A DNA stretch of 64,000 bases, taken from positions 62,001 through 126,000 of the forward strand of contig NZ_JFFR01000027.1 of NCBI RefSeq assembly GCF_000695685.1, written 5' to 3'. Made by a program: the position numbers and the translations under genes. This document shows, in pieces, positions 36,016 to 45,615 of this stretch. The stretch's first letter is position 1. Every line of letters begins with the position of its first letter. This DNA comes from Vibrio fortis (GTDB lineage Bacteria > Pseudomonadota > Gammaproteobacteria > Enterobacterales > Vibrionaceae). The notes beneath the pieces were generated by a model. The model was not told where the DNA came from. It searched no databases and was given only the letters and a program-made list of their open reading frames with translations.

Positions 36016-36392
36016 AGTGTTTGCGCTTCAATTTGTGTTAGGTGGTTTTGTGTCCAATCTTTTTTCTTGGCGCTAATTATGCCTTGCGAAGATAAACCGA
36101 ATGTAAACGGATGTAAGTGGTGTTGATTTGATTTTATTTTTGTTTAGACGTGTGTGTGATTGGTGTGTGAAGATGTTATTTCTTTAAAAATCAGTGCTTT
36201 ATGTCGTTTGGTTCTTATCGTTATAAAGTCATGATGGTTTTGTTTATTTTTTCCGACTCTGAAAGATTAACTTAAATGGCAGTTCGACATAGATAGAACC
36301 TATTGAGTTTTACCTTAACTACGGGTGGTGGTTTAGGGTTTGGTATTTGTTGGCTCGAAAAGCTGACATTGAAGTAAGAGTTGGTAGAACAA
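36016..36392. promoter_or_regulatory. Divergent promoter of ToxR-like gene and barrel paralogue, with two direct repeats
   Basis: 377 bp between divergent genes. ATGTAAACGG/ATGTAAGTGG (36101-36120) are 10-bp direct repeats with TGTAA-N5-TGTAA spacing, and GTGTGTGA occurs twice (36152-36159, 36163-36170) with an 11-bp period. Winged-helix regulators of the ToxR/TcpP/OmpR type bind tandem repeats like these. Confidence 0.55.
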
Positions 36393-37013
36393 ATGAAAGT
36401 TAATGTTATTTTATACGCAGTCTTGGCATCTTTAAGTCTGGGCAATAGTGCAGTAGCTGCAGAGCGAGGTTACTATTTTGGTGGTGGAGTAGGCTCAGCG
36501 AGTATTGATGATGGTGGGATGAATGACTATCGTTCAACACCAACAACTATGAAGGCAGACGACAACAGTTTTCATCTTATGGGCGGTTATAAGTTTAACC
36601 GTGTCGCATCTTTAGAGCTGCAGTATACGAACTATGGAGACGTCAAAACTAAAGTTGCGGGAAAAAATGTAATGACTTGGTCTCCCACAGCAATCAGTCT
36701 ATCTGGAAATATTGGTTATACGTTTAACAATGGATTTCGCCCATACGGTATCATTGGGTTGAGCTACATCGATCTAGACATGAAGCTACACCCAGAATTG
36801 CATCAGATGATGGTTCAAAAAAATGCAAAAGTTAACGACTCGGGCGATGCTCTACGCATTGGTTTAGGTATTGAATACACACCTAAAGTCGTTGAAGGTG
36901 TCAGTTTCCGTGCTGGTTATGAGTCTGATATCTTCGACTTCAAGCACTTTGATACACAAACGTATTCCGTGACATTGGGCTCTTTCTTTGTGGCTGGTAC
37001 CTATCACTTTTAA
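36393..37013 (+). CDS. Small outer-membrane beta-barrel protein (paralogue)
   Basis: 206 residues from the ATG at 36393; a TTG at 36381 would add four residues. Signal peptide ends 'NSAVAAE' (about residue 23), mature 'RGYYFGGGVGSASIDDGGM', repeated amphipathic strands, C-terminal 'VAGTYHF' with terminal Phe. It is paralogous to the barrel at 34037. Divergent from the ToxR-like gene, so it is a likely target of that regulator. It has its own terminator. Confidence 0.78.
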   Translation: MKVNVILYAVLASLSLGNSAVAAERGYYFGGGVGSASIDDGGMNDYRSTPTTMKADDNSFHLMGGYKFNRVASLELQYTNYGDVKTKVAGKNVMTWSPTAISLSGNIGYTFNNGFRPYGIIGLSYIDLDMKLHPELHQMMVQKNAKVNDSGDALRIGLGIEYTPKVVEGVSFRAGYESDIFDFKHFDTQTYSVTLGSFFVAGTYHF

Positions 37014-37051
37014 TCGCTGAACCTATGTTAAGCCTCGTTGGGGAACAGGCT

Positions 37052-37077
37052 AGCCGCGAGCTCTATCGCGGCTTTTT
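37052..37077 (+). terminator. Terminator after barrel paralogue
   Basis: AGCCGCGA (37052-37059) with TCGCGGCT (37066-37073), then TTTT. Perfect stem; convergent gene downstream. Confidence 0.87.
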
Positions 37078-37096
37078 CGTATCTGGCATTGAGCAA

Positions 37097-38146
37097 TTAA
37101 AACGATCGGATATGTGCAGTCACGCTCACTACACCATGGTCAGTGCTAAATTGGTCGACTTCAAAGCTAGGGTTAATCAGATGCTGGTCTTGCACCTGAT
37201 AGTTGGTTATCTCCATGATGCTAGAAGAGTTTTGGCAATCAAATTCATTAGAAAGCAGGATGTAGTCGAGCACCGAACCACTCGCACCATAATAGTGAGT
37301 CGGTGGACGCTGAACCAATAGATCTTCCTGATGAAGCTGATGATAGAGCTCCCAGCTATCGCGTAAGCGAAAGTACTTTAACCAGTGTTTGCTCTCTTCA
37401 TTTCTATTGAGTGAATCGTTGAGTAACCCTTTAAACTCATCGCTGGTGAGTGGTTTATTGAAATCCCCCATTAACACAACAGGGCGCTCGGATTGATGAC
37501 GCTGTCGTGTGATGTACTCGTGCAATACTTGTACTTCTAACCCTCTCTGTACGCTTGAAAGCCACCACCCAAGCCCCTCTTGGTGGAATTGAGTCAAGGT
37601 TTCGCTATGAACTGGTGTTTTCAAGGACGCGTTTTGTAGCTCTGTATCTGAGCTCTTAGCCTGAATAGGGCGCTGAGATTTAAAATGGACCACATAACAA
37701 TCCGTTAAGCCAAGATGAGGGAGTTCAATCGTTGCGTGGACAGGCAAGCGATTAAATCTAAATTCCTTTAAAAGCTCTATATTGAACTGCTTTTGAAATT
37801 GCAAAGATAGGGAAACTGCGCGAGTTTCCTTGATCGGATAACGTGATGCAATGGCGACAACGGGATCTCTAAACAGGTAATCACTCTCGACATTGGGTTT
37901 ATCGACAACACTAAAAAAAGGGTAGCCGAGCTCCTTGACTAGTGCCTCAAGCGAAGCCGGGCTGAACACCTCTTGAAAGCCAATAATGTCACTGTCGGCC
38001 TCTTTAATGGCATTTTTTATCCATCCTTGTTTCTTAGACCACTCCTCAAAGCTATAGATATTCTCAAAATCATAGTAAGCGTTGGGTGACTCAAGGTAGT
38101 TGAAAAGGTTGAATGTCGTAATAGTTAGGTGACTCGGTGTGTTCAA
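37097..38146 (-). CDS. Endonuclease/exonuclease/phosphatase (EEP) family protein
   Basis: 349 residues from a TTG start (38146) with an AGGA ~9 nt upstream; no ATG exists near the domain start. It has the EEP fold motifs in order: 'TTFNLFNYLE', 'IIGFQEVF' (catalytic Glu), 'VVHFKSQRP', 'VLMGDFNKPLTSDEF' (Asp-x-Asn) and 'STDHGVVSVT' (catalytic Asp-His at the end). This is a DNase I-like, metal-dependent phosphoesterase, which may act on nucleic acid, lipids or phosphate esters. No signal peptide, so cytoplasmic. Confidence 0.82.
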   Translation of the reverse strand: MNTPSHLTITTFNLFNYLESPNAYYDFENIYSFEEWSKKQGWIKNAIKEADSDIIGFQEVFSPASLEALVKELGYPFFSVVDKPNVESDYLFRDPVVAIASRYPIKETRAVSLSLQFQKQFNIELLKEFRFNRLPVHATIELPHLGLTDCYVVHFKSQRPIQAKSSDTELQNASLKTPVHSETLTQFHQEGLGWWLSSVQRGLEVQVLHEYITRQRHQSERPVVLMGDFNKPLTSDEFKGLLNDSLNRNEESKHWLKYFRLRDSWELYHQLHQEDLLVQRPPTHYYGASGSVLDYILLSNEFDCQNSSSIMEITNYQVQDQHLINPSFEVDQFSTDHGVVSVTAHIRSF

Positions 38147-38243
38147 AGCAGGTTCCTGAAAGTCAGACGCTGTAACAAAGCGTGATTACTCTATTCAGTA
38201 TACGTCATCTCGTTTTGAGGTATTGCTGTATGTGGGATTATTT

Positions 38244-39290
38244 TTATCGAGCAAAATGCAGCACGTTATCCATTTTACCATCGATATCGAGGCAGCAATG
38301 GTGAGTGTCATTTGATGCCGAGCGAGTTTTTGCTCTGGCGAGCTGGGCTCGGGTTCGCTTTAAAACTTGTTCTAGAGTGAGATCCGAATCAGGAACGTAA
38401 CTACTTGCTCCCGCTGTGAGTGTGACTGGGATTTCAGAAGCATTATCAAACAGCTCAACCAGTCGGCTAAACACGTTACGTGCTTCGTTGAGGGAAGTGT
38501 TGGGCAAGAGGATGAAAAATTCATCATCGTCACGGGCAATGATTTCGGTTTTTCTTAGCTGTTCAGTGCAAACAGAAGCGAATTGTTGTAGTACAGCGTC
38601 TCCAACTTGAAATCCATACTTATGGTTGATGGTATTGAGTTGATTAATATCGAAATGAACAACAGTTAAAGACTGATCTGTTCGATCGCATAATGCAACT
38701 GCTCGGTCGAGCTCCTCTAGAAAAACGGCATAGCTGTATACGTTGGTCAGTTCGTCTTTAAAGCTGGTGGCTTGGCGTAGTTGTTCTAGCTGATGGTTGA
38801 GTTCCACGTCTCGCAAAATGTGCTCATTGACTGTGAGCCATTTTTCAAAATCCCTAATTAGCCTCGCCGAGTCAATGTGGAGGGTATGAATTGTACGTTT
38901 AAGTTGGGACAGCAAATTGGCTTTTACCGCTAGGCCACATAACAGGAATTCGGCCACCGTAACATGGTGAGCATTTAACTCAGTGACAAGACGAACATGA
39001 TAATTGAAGTTTTTTTGAGTGTAACTGCACGTTAACCAGGTCTGTATATGATGCTTAATAGCGTTGCAAAGAGGACCATACGACAGACAGCTGTGCAATT
39101 CTGGGTGGGAAAATCGGGTTTTAGTCCTCAATTGATCTAGGTATCTATCTGAGATTTCTGAGTAATTTATGCTCAATTGAGTTAGATGATGAGAGAGAGT
39201 TTGAACTTGTTCGGTGGTTAAGTTGACTAACTCAAAGTAACGCTCGATGCTGCGCTGATTGATTGTCATTCCTTCCCGCTTTAGGTTCAT
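38244..39290 (-). CDS. GGDEF-domain protein with degenerate active site and globin-like sensor
   Basis: 348 residues from the ATG at 39290 (AGAGGG 5 nt upstream); other starts at 39308 and 39269 exist. The N-terminal ~150 residues are all-helical and resemble a globin-coupled sensor, with 'YHVRLVTELNAHHVTVAEFLL' pattern where His98 may be the haem-ligand. The GGDEF domain has 'DELTNVYSY', 'VHFDINQLNTINHKYGFQVGD' (metal Asp) but the signature reads DDDEF at 254-258 and is one residue shorter before it ('IARDDDEFF'), so the two catalytic/substrate-binding Gly are lost. It is probably not an active cyclase, rather a sensor or receptor. Confidence 0.8.
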   Translation of the reverse strand: MNLKREGMTINQRSIERYFELVNLTTEQVQTLSHHLTQLSINYSEISDRYLDQLRTKTRFSHPELHSCLSYGPLCNAIKHHIQTWLTCSYTQKNFNYHVRLVTELNAHHVTVAEFLLCGLAVKANLLSQLKRTIHTLHIDSARLIRDFEKWLTVNEHILRDVELNHQLEQLRQATSFKDELTNVYSYAVFLEELDRAVALCDRTDQSLTVVHFDINQLNTINHKYGFQVGDAVLQQFASVCTEQLRKTEIIARDDDEFFILLPNTSLNEARNVFSRLVELFDNASEIPVTLTAGASSYVPDSDLTLEQVLKRTRAQLARAKTRSASNDTHHCCLDIDGKMDNVLHFAR

Positions 39291-39621
39291 ATTACCCTCT
39301 AAGTGCATTTGTGTACGGTAAAATTAGAATAGTATTCGGAAGAGGAAGAGTAAAGGAAACGCAGAGAAATAAAATCAATCACTTACATAATTTGAACTCC
39401 CTTACATTTTAAGAGAAAAGAAATGTAAGCGCAGGTAGCGTTTTTACTAGGGTAGGGTTCTTTAGGGTTTTACTCGAGAAAAGTCTGTTTCGACGCACTA
39501 AGTGTTTTATTAGTTATTACATGGCGTTAGATTTTTCTCTATACTTATTTTTATTATCGTGTGTCCAACTTGTGGCGTATTCAATCACACTATTTATTTT
39601 ATCATTTGCAGGGAGAGTCAA
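39291..39621. promoter_or_regulatory. Promoter region of yejABEF, with dyad
   Basis: 331 bp. CTTACATTT (39401-39409) and AAATGTAAG (39421-39429) are perfect 9-bp inverted arms. TACATGGCGTTAGA (39518-39531) agrees with 10 of 12 fixed positions of the E. coli RstA box as I recall it. Both could be regulatory sites for the peptide importer. Confidence 0.4.
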
Positions 39622-41505
39622 ATGGGAACAGATTGCCGAGTTAATCCAATTAAACGGTCAACATTTTTTCGCTTAACCCAGCGCTCACGCGCACTAGCAC
39701 TGCCTCTCATGGCGCTCTTACCTATCTCTTCATTTGCTTCTGAAGATGGCGTTCAAGTCATCGAAACGACTCAGTTAGTTGGGTTTGGTGAAGCGAAGTA
39801 TCCAGCTGATTTCAAACACTTCGATTATGTAAACCCAGATGCGCCTAAGCAAGGTAAAATTACCTATGGGGCTATCGGTACGTTCGACAGTTTTAACCGC
39901 TTTGGATCGCGTGGTGTATCAGCAAGTTACAGTGGTGAACTTTACGATACCTTGATGTTTTCACCATCGGATGAAATAGATGCGTATTACCCGCTTATCG
40001 CTTCAAAGGTGCGCTACGCCAGTGACTTTTCATGGCTAGAAATAGACATCAATCCGAACGCGCGTTTTCATGACGGCAAACCAATTACTGCGCACGATGT
40101 CGCGTTTACTTTCGATAAGTTTTCAGAAGAGGGTGTTCCTCAATATCGCGTTTACTACAAAGACATTAAATCCGTTACCGCTGTTTCTGATTTAGTAGTT
40201 CGTATTGAGATGGAAACGCCAAATCGTGAGAAGTTGTTCAGTTTTGCGCAAAGCACTCGTGTGTTACCAAAGCATTACTGGCAAGACAAGAAGCTCTCTG
40301 AACCTTTGAGTGAACCACCTGTAGGCAGTGGCCCTTATAAAGTGATCAATTACAAGTCTGGCCAAAGTGTCACTTACGGATTAGATGAGAATTACTGGGC
40401 CGCAGAGTTACCGGTTAACGTGGGTCGCAACAACTTCGAGCGTGTCCAATACGATTACTATCGTGACGATACGGTAATGCTAGAAGCCTTTAAAGCGGGT
40501 GAATTTGATTTTCGTATGGAGAACTCAGCTAAGTTTTGGGCAAACTCTTACACAGGTAGCAACTTCGACAAGGGTTACATTGTAAAAGAAGAGATCGCTC
40601 ATGAGCGTCCAGAATCGGCGCAAGGCTTTGTGTTCAACACTCAATCAGAGGTGTTTAAAGATCCTAAGGTTCGTGAGGCATTAACTTATGCTATGGACTT
40701 TGAGTGGATGAACAAGAACATGTTCTACAACCAATACGACCGTACGCGCAGCTATTTCCAAAACACTGAATACGAAGCAACAGGCTTGCCGTCTGATGCA
40801 GAAGTGGCGGTACTTTCTGAGTTTAAAGATCAGATCCCACCCCGTTTGTTTACTGAAGAGTTCCAACCACCTGTCACTGATGGTAGTGGCCGTATTCGTA
40901 CTCAAATGAGAACAGCCTTTAAGCTTCTTAAAGAGGCGGGTTGGGTGCTGAAAAATAAAGTGATGACCAACGAGAAAACGGGGCAGACGCTCTCTTTCGA
41001 ATTGCTTATCTATAGCCCGACGACTGAACGTATTTCTATTCCACTTCAGAAAAACCTGAAACGAATGGGTATCGATATGAAGATCCGAACGGTTGATACG
41101 ACCCAATACATCAAGCGCTTACGTGATCGTGATTTCGATATGGTCTCTTCGGCATATTCAGCGAACGCTTACCCAAGCCCGAACTTGATGATTGCGTGGA
41201 ACTCGAACTACATTGATTCGACTTACAATACGGCTGGTGTTATCGATCCGGTTATCGACTCTTTGACTGAACAAATATCTAAGAGCCAACAAGATCCTGA
41301 AAAACTGCTTACGTTAGGTCGAGCACTTGACCGCGTACTACAGTGGAATTTCTACACCATTCCTCAGTGGCACTTGGGCAAGTACCGTGTTGCGATGTGG
41401 GATAAGTTTGAGCGCCCTGATACCTTGCCAAAATATGACCTTGGTGTTGATACGTGGTGGATTTCGCAAGATAAAGCGAAGCTACTGCCTGAAAAACGTC
41501 GTTAG
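39622..41505 (+). CDS. yejA: Oligopeptide ABC transporter substrate-binding protein (YejA-like)
   Basis: 627 residues from the ATG at 39622 (GGGAGAG ribosome site); the longer frame adds 21 residues with no good start. A long signal region ends 'ISSFASEDG' (~residue 38). It is an SBP_bac_5 (family 5) protein: '[25 protein letters not shown]', '[24 protein letters not shown]' and '[23 protein letters not shown]' motifs, each as in E. coli YejA. It captures peptides in the periplasm. The E. coli system takes up microcin C. Confidence 0.92.
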   Translation: MGTDCRVNPIKRSTFFRLTQRSRALALPLMALLPISSFASEDGVQVIETTQLVGFGEAKYPADFKHFDYVNPDAPKQGKITYGAIGTFDSFNRFGSRGVSASYSGELYDTLMFSPSDEIDAYYPLIASKVRYASDFSWLEIDINPNARFHDGKPITAHDVAFTFDKFSEEGVPQYRVYYKDIKSVTAVSDLVVRIEMETPNREKLFSFAQSTRVLPKHYWQDKKLSEPLSEPPVGSGPYKVINYKSGQSVTYGLDENYWAAELPVNVGRNNFERVQYDYYRDDTVMLEAFKAGEFDFRMENSAKFWANSYTGSNFDKGYIVKEEIAHERPESAQGFVFNTQSEVFKDPKVREALTYAMDFEWMNKNMFYNQYDRTRSYFQNTEYEATGLPSDAEVAVLSEFKDQIPPRLFTEEFQPPVTDGSGRIRTQMRTAFKLLKEAGWVLKNKVMTNEKTGQTLSFELLIYSPTTERISIPLQKNLKRMGIDMKIRTVDTTQYIKRLRDRDFDMVSSAYSANAYPSPNLMIAWNSNYIDSTYNTAGVIDPVIDSLTEQISKSQQDPEKLLTLGRALDRVLQWNFYTIPQWHLGKYRVAMWDKFERPDTLPKYDLGVDTWWISQDKAKLLPEKRR

Positions 41506-41513
41506 GGAATCTC

Positions 41514-42602
41514 ATGGCTGCGTATATATTTAGACGTTTATTGTTGGTGATCCCCACATTGTGGGCGATCATCACCATTAACTTTTTTATCATCCAGATT
41601 GCTCCCGGTGGCCCAGTAGAACAAGCTGTAGCTCAGTTGGAAGGCCACAACTCTGGCATCATGGAGCGCTTCTCTGGCGGTGGCCAAGAAGTCGACTTGA
41701 GCGATTCAGAACAAGCTTCTTCGAGTGGCTACAAGGGCTCACGCGGTTTAGACCCCGAAGTCGTTGAAGAGATTAAAAAGCAGTTTGGTTTCGACAAGCC
41801 GATTCATGTCCGCTATTTCGATATGTTGAAAAACTACGCCACCTTTAACTTTGGCGAAAGCCTATTTAAAGGAGGCAACGTTATCGATTTGATTGTCGAG
41901 CGTCTGCCTGTCTCTATTTCATTAGGGCTGTGGAGTACGTTGATCATCTACATCATCTCGATTCCGCTGGGTATTATGAAAGCCATCCATCATGGCTCGC
42001 GGTTTGATATCTGGTCGAGTGCGGTGGTGATTGTCGGCTATGCGGTTCCGGGTTTCTTATTTGCCATCATTCTGATCATCCTTTTCGCAAGCGGTAACTA
42101 CTTTAGTTGGTTCCCATTGCGTGGATTGGTCTCCAGCAATTTTGACCAGCTCAATTGGTATCAGCAAATCATCGACTATTTCTGGCACTTGGCGTTACCA
42201 ATCTTTGCGATGGTAATTGGCGGTTTCGCAACACTAAGTATGCTGACCAAGAACTCTTTCCTTGATGAGATAAACAAGCAATACGTTGTCACGGCTCGCG
42301 CCAAAGGTCTCGATGAAAACAGCATCCTCTACCGACATGTTTTCCGTAATGCGATGCTCATTATTATCGCTGGTTTCCCGAGTGCGTTTATTAGTATCTT
42401 CTTTACTGGCTCAATGCTGATAGAGGTAATGTTTTCTCTAGAGGGGATAGGGCTGCTTGGTTTCGAGTCGACCATTCAACGAGACTACCCTGTTGTGTTT
42501 AGCTCTCTCTATATTATGACCCTGCTTGGGCTCGTACTCAGCATTATCTCCGATCTTACCTATACCTGGGTTGATCCTCGAATCGACTTTGAAGCGCGTT
42601 AA
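41514..42602 (+). CDS. yejB: Peptide ABC transporter permease (YejB-like)
   Basis: 362 residues, starting 8 bp after yejA. It starts with the conserved '[37 protein letters not shown]' pattern (TM1 plus the PGGPVEQ loop), has six TM helices, and an EAA-like loop '[26 protein letters not shown]' that contacts the ATPase. The paralogue at 45616 has the same length and layout. Confidence 0.92.
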   Translation: MAAYIFRRLLLVIPTLWAIITINFFIIQIAPGGPVEQAVAQLEGHNSGIMERFSGGGQEVDLSDSEQASSSGYKGSRGLDPEVVEEIKKQFGFDKPIHVRYFDMLKNYATFNFGESLFKGGNVIDLIVERLPVSISLGLWSTLIIYIISIPLGIMKAIHHGSRFDIWSSAVVIVGYAVPGFLFAIILIILFASGNYFSWFPLRGLVSSNFDQLNWYQQIIDYFWHLALPIFAMVIGGFATLSMLTKNSFLDEINKQYVVTARAKGLDENSILYRHVFRNAMLIIIAGFPSAFISIFFTGSMLIEVMFSLEGIGLLGFESTIQRDYPVVFSSLYIMTLLGLVLSIISDLTYTWVDPRIDFEAR

Positions 42603-42615
42603 TGGTGAATTCTAA

Positions 42616-43641
42616 ATGAAGTTTAAAAATCCTTTAGCAGAAGCAAGATGGTTAAGGTTTAAAGCCAACAAGCGCGGTTTTATCTCTTTATGGATCTTTT
42701 CCATTCTGTTTGTGTTGAGCTTGTTTGCAGAGATTATCGCTAACGATAAACCGCTATTAGTTTCGTACGACGACCAATGGTTCTTTCCGGTTGCGACTGA
42801 ATATGCAGAAACAGAGTTCGGTGGTGAGTTCGAAACCGAAGCGGATTACAAAGACCCTTATGTCATAGAACTGATTGAAGAGAAAGGCTACATGATCTGG
42901 CCTGTGATTCGCTTTAGCTACGACACTATTAATTTTGAAATTTCTGGGGCGGTCCCATCTCAGCCAGATTCAGTTAACTGGTTGGGGACGGATGATAAAG
43001 GACGCGACGTATTAGCGCGGATCATTTACGGTTTTAGAATCTCGGTGTTGTTTGGTTTTGTACTTACTATAGTGTCGAGTGCTATCGGTGTAGCTGTTGG
43101 TGCGACTCAGGGTTACTACGGTGGCTGGGTTGACCTGTTTGGGCAGCGCTTTATTGAAGTCTGGTCGGGGATGCCGACACTGTTCTTACTGATCATCCTT
43201 TCAAGCTTTATTGAGCCTAACTTCTGGTGGTTGCTCGGCATTATGGTGCTGTTTAGCTGGATGAGTTTAGTTGGGATTGTGCGAGCGGAGTTCTTACGTT
43301 GCCGTAATTTTGATTATGTTAGAGCAGCTCAAGCTATGGGCGTGGAAGATAAGCGAATCATGCTGCGTCATATGTTACCCAATGCGATGGTAGCATCGTT
43401 AACCATGATGCCATTCATTTTATCTGGGTCGGTGACTACACTGACGTCACTTGATTTCCTAGGTTTTGGTCTGCCTGCAGGGTCACCTTCTTTGGGTGAG
43501 CTGCTTGCTCAGGGCAAGGCTAACCTCCAAGCGCCGTGGCTTGGTATTTCCGCGTTTGTTGTACTATCGCTGATGCTGACACTGTTAGTGTTTGTTGGTG
43601 AAGCGGTTCGCGACGCATTTGACCCACATCAGCAGAGGTAA
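42616..43641 (+). CDS. yejE: Peptide ABC transporter permease (YejE-like)
   Basis: 341 residues. N-terminal TM ('FISLWIFSILFVLSLFAEIIAN'), a long periplasmic insert with 'LLVSYDDQWFFPVATEY' (typical of YejE), then 'WLGTDDKGRDVLARIIYGFRIS' and five more helices with the EAA loop 'RAAQAMGVEDKRIMLRHMLPNAM'. It is 13 bp from yejB and ends 2 bp before yejF. Forms the channel with YejB. Confidence 0.92.
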   Translation: MKFKNPLAEARWLRFKANKRGFISLWIFSILFVLSLFAEIIANDKPLLVSYDDQWFFPVATEYAETEFGGEFETEADYKDPYVIELIEEKGYMIWPVIRFSYDTINFEISGAVPSQPDSVNWLGTDDKGRDVLARIIYGFRISVLFGFVLTIVSSAIGVAVGATQGYYGGWVDLFGQRFIEVWSGMPTLFLLIILSSFIEPNFWWLLGIMVLFSWMSLVGIVRAEFLRCRNFDYVRAAQAMGVEDKRIMLRHMLPNAMVASLTMMPFILSGSVTTLTSLDFLGFGLPAGSPSLGELLAQGKANLQAPWLGISAFVVLSLMLTLLVFVGEAVRDAFDPHQQR

Positions 43642-43643
43642 CA

Positions 43644-45242
43644 ATGAATAATACTGTTCTGACTATTGAAAACCTCTCTGTTGGTTTCGGTCGTAAAAAT
43701 GCCATTGAACAAGTCACTCACAATGTCTCCTTGTCGATAAATAAAGGGGAAACATTAGCCTTGGTAGGCGAAAGTGGTTCTGGAAAATCGGTGACTGCTA
43801 ACTCAGTATTGAAGCTACTACCAAAAGGTTCATCTCACTATCTAACTGGGCGTGTGAACTTTTCTGGCACCGATATCCTTAGCTGTTCTGAACGTCAGCT
43901 GAGAGGTATTCGTGGTGGTCGCATTGGCATGATCTTCCAAGAGCCTATGGTGTCACTGAACCCACTGCATAAAGTGGGTAAACAGCTGGTGGAGACTCTA
44001 GCGATTCACCGTGGAATGCGAACCAATAAAGCGCAAGCCTTAGCTGTTGAATGGCTTTCTAAGGTTGGTATTCGTAACCCAGAACAGAAGATAAACGCAT
44101 ACCCTCATGAACTCTCAGGCGGTGAACGTCAAAGGGTAATGATTGCGATGGCTCTGATTAATGAGCCTGAGTTGCTAATTGCTGACGAACCAACGACAGC
44201 ACTGGATGTCTCTGTACAAGCTCAGATACTAGACTTGCTCAAAGACCTTCAACAAGAGCTTGGTATGGCGATGCTGTTTATTACTCACGATTTGAGTATC
44301 GTACGCAAAATTGCTGACCGTGTTGCTGTTATGAAAGATGGTGAGTTAGTTGAAGAAGGTGAATGCGTTTCGCTGTTTAGTACACCAAAGCATCCTTATA
44401 CCAAAAAGCTGATTGATTCTGATCCTAAAGGTTTACCTGTCCCTGTTACAGCTGATGCAAGTTCACTACTTAATGTTGAACAGCTCAAAGTGTGGTTTCC
44501 AATCACAGGTGGTTTGTTTAAACGCACCATCTCACACGTGAAGGCGGTAACCGATATGCAGTTTGACCTAAAGCAAGGGCACTCAATCGGTTTGGTTGGA
44601 GAGAGTGGCTCGGGTAAGTCGACGACAGGTATGGCGATTCTGAAGCTGGTCGAAAGTGAAGGTTCAATTCAATACGATGGCAATCAAATCCAAGGGTTGA
44701 ATCGTCAAGAGATGTTGCCGTATCGAAGTCGAATGCAGGTAGTGTTTCAAGATCCGTTCTCAGCACTGAATCCACGAATGTCGGTCGCGCAAGTAATAGG
44801 TGAGGGCTTACGAGTGCATCAAGAGCTGGATGAAGCTGAACTTGACCAGCGCATTTGTGAGGTAATGAAGGAAGTCGATTTAGACCCTGAAACACGTCAT
44901 CGTTACCCGAATGAATTCTCGGGTGGGCAGAGGCAGCGTATCGCGATCGCACGAGCCTTGGTACTCAAACCAGAGTTTATTTTGCTGGACGAGCCGACTT
45001 CTTCTTTGGATAGAACGGTTCAAGCGCAAGTATTGGAGCTTCTGAAATCGCTACAGGAAAAGTATCAGCTGACTTATCTTTTTATCAGTCATGATTTGAA
45101 CGTAGTCAAATCACTTTGTCACTATACCATTGTGATGAAGGCGGGAGAGGTGATTGAAAAGGGCGAGACAGAACGGCTTTTTTCTAACCCTCGACATGAA
45201 TACACCCAGCAATTGGTTTCTTTGTCTAATGTAGGCTCTTAA
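43644..45242 (+). CDS. yejF: Peptide ABC transporter fused dual ATPase (YejF-like)
   Basis: 532 residues with two complete ABC domains. Domain 1: '[15 protein letters not shown]', '[15 protein letters not shown]', '[12 protein letters not shown]'. Domain 2: '[15 protein letters not shown]', 'FSGGQRQRIAIARAL', 'FILLDEPTSSLD'. A C-terminal oligopeptide-transporter extension ('HPYTKKLI', 'HEYTQQLV') follows each domain. It energises peptide import and completes yejABEF. The neighbouring second system has separate ATPase genes instead. Confidence 0.93.
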   Translation: MNNTVLTIENLSVGFGRKNAIEQVTHNVSLSINKGETLALVGESGSGKSVTANSVLKLLPKGSSHYLTGRVNFSGTDILSCSERQLRGIRGGRIGMIFQEPMVSLNPLHKVGKQLVETLAIHRGMRTNKAQALAVEWLSKVGIRNPEQKINAYPHELSGGERQRVMIAMALINEPELLIADEPTTALDVSVQAQILDLLKDLQQELGMAMLFITHDLSIVRKIADRVAVMKDGELVEEGECVSLFSTPKHPYTKKLIDSDPKGLPVPVTADASSLLNVEQLKVWFPITGGLFKRTISHVKAVTDMQFDLKQGHSIGLVGESGSGKSTTGMAILKLVESEGSIQYDGNQIQGLNRQEMLPYRSRMQVVFQDPFSALNPRMSVAQVIGEGLRVHQELDEAELDQRICEVMKEVDLDPETRHRYPNEFSGGQRQRIAIARALVLKPEFILLDEPTSSLDRTVQAQVLELLKSLQEKYQLTYLFISHDLNVVKSLCHYTIVMKAGEVIEKGETERLFSNPRHEYTQQLVSLSNVGS

Positions 45243-45520
45243 ACACAACTCATTTGTCGCTTTTGTCCATTAAGCCCGATATTTAAGATATCGGGCTTTT
45301 TCGTTTCTTCATTTCCAACACTTTCAATTACTTAGTTCACCGACTCACTAACTGAAAACCAACCAAGCTGACGGATACATAAGCTAGTTTTGTAGCTGAC
45401 TGCGCAATTCTCAAATTCTTTGTTTGTAGCTAAACAAAATGCAAACGTTTGGTTTGAGTTTTTGATCTAGTATAAGTGATTGATTTAATGTATTTTTACT
45501 CCTGTTTTTATTGCGCCATT
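45243..45520. other. Spacer between the two peptide importer operons
   Basis: No gene is visible. It contains the yej terminator and AT-rich sequence leading into the tandem repeats of the next promoter. Confidence 0.4.
45272..45302 (+). terminator. Terminator of yejABEF
   Basis: AAGCCCGATAT (45272-45282) with ATATCGGGCTT (45288-45298), loop TTAAG, then TTT. Strong, shows that the next importer has its own promoter. Confidence 0.9.
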
Positions 45521-45557
45521 TGTAACCTTTTGTACACGAATGTAACCATTTGACTAC
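45521..45557 (+). promoter_or_regulatory. Four in-phase 10-bp repeats (TGTAAC-like operator)
   Basis: TGTAACC (45521), TGTACAC (45531), TGTAACC (45541) and TGACTAC (45551) recur every 10 bp. The last overlaps the -35. Tandem in-phase repeats directly upstream of -35 are how OmpR/PhoB-family activators bind. The RstA/RstB-like pair lies at the other end of the same island. Confidence 0.7.
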
Positions 45558-45577
45558 TTTTTATCATTAATTATATT
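45550..45577 (+). promoter_or_regulatory. Promoter of second peptide importer operon
   Basis: TTGACT (45550-45555), 16-bp spacer, TATATT (45572-45577). The start codon at 45616 would leave a ~30-nt leader. Confidence 0.65.
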
Positions 45578-45615
45578 GATGCTCAGTTGTTATAAATGGA
45601 GTTTGGCTAAATAAA

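Noticed and set aside
44518..44952. 144-codon frame opposite yejF
   Set aside because: Antisense to the second ATPase domain with its intact Walker and signature motifs; a shadow frame.
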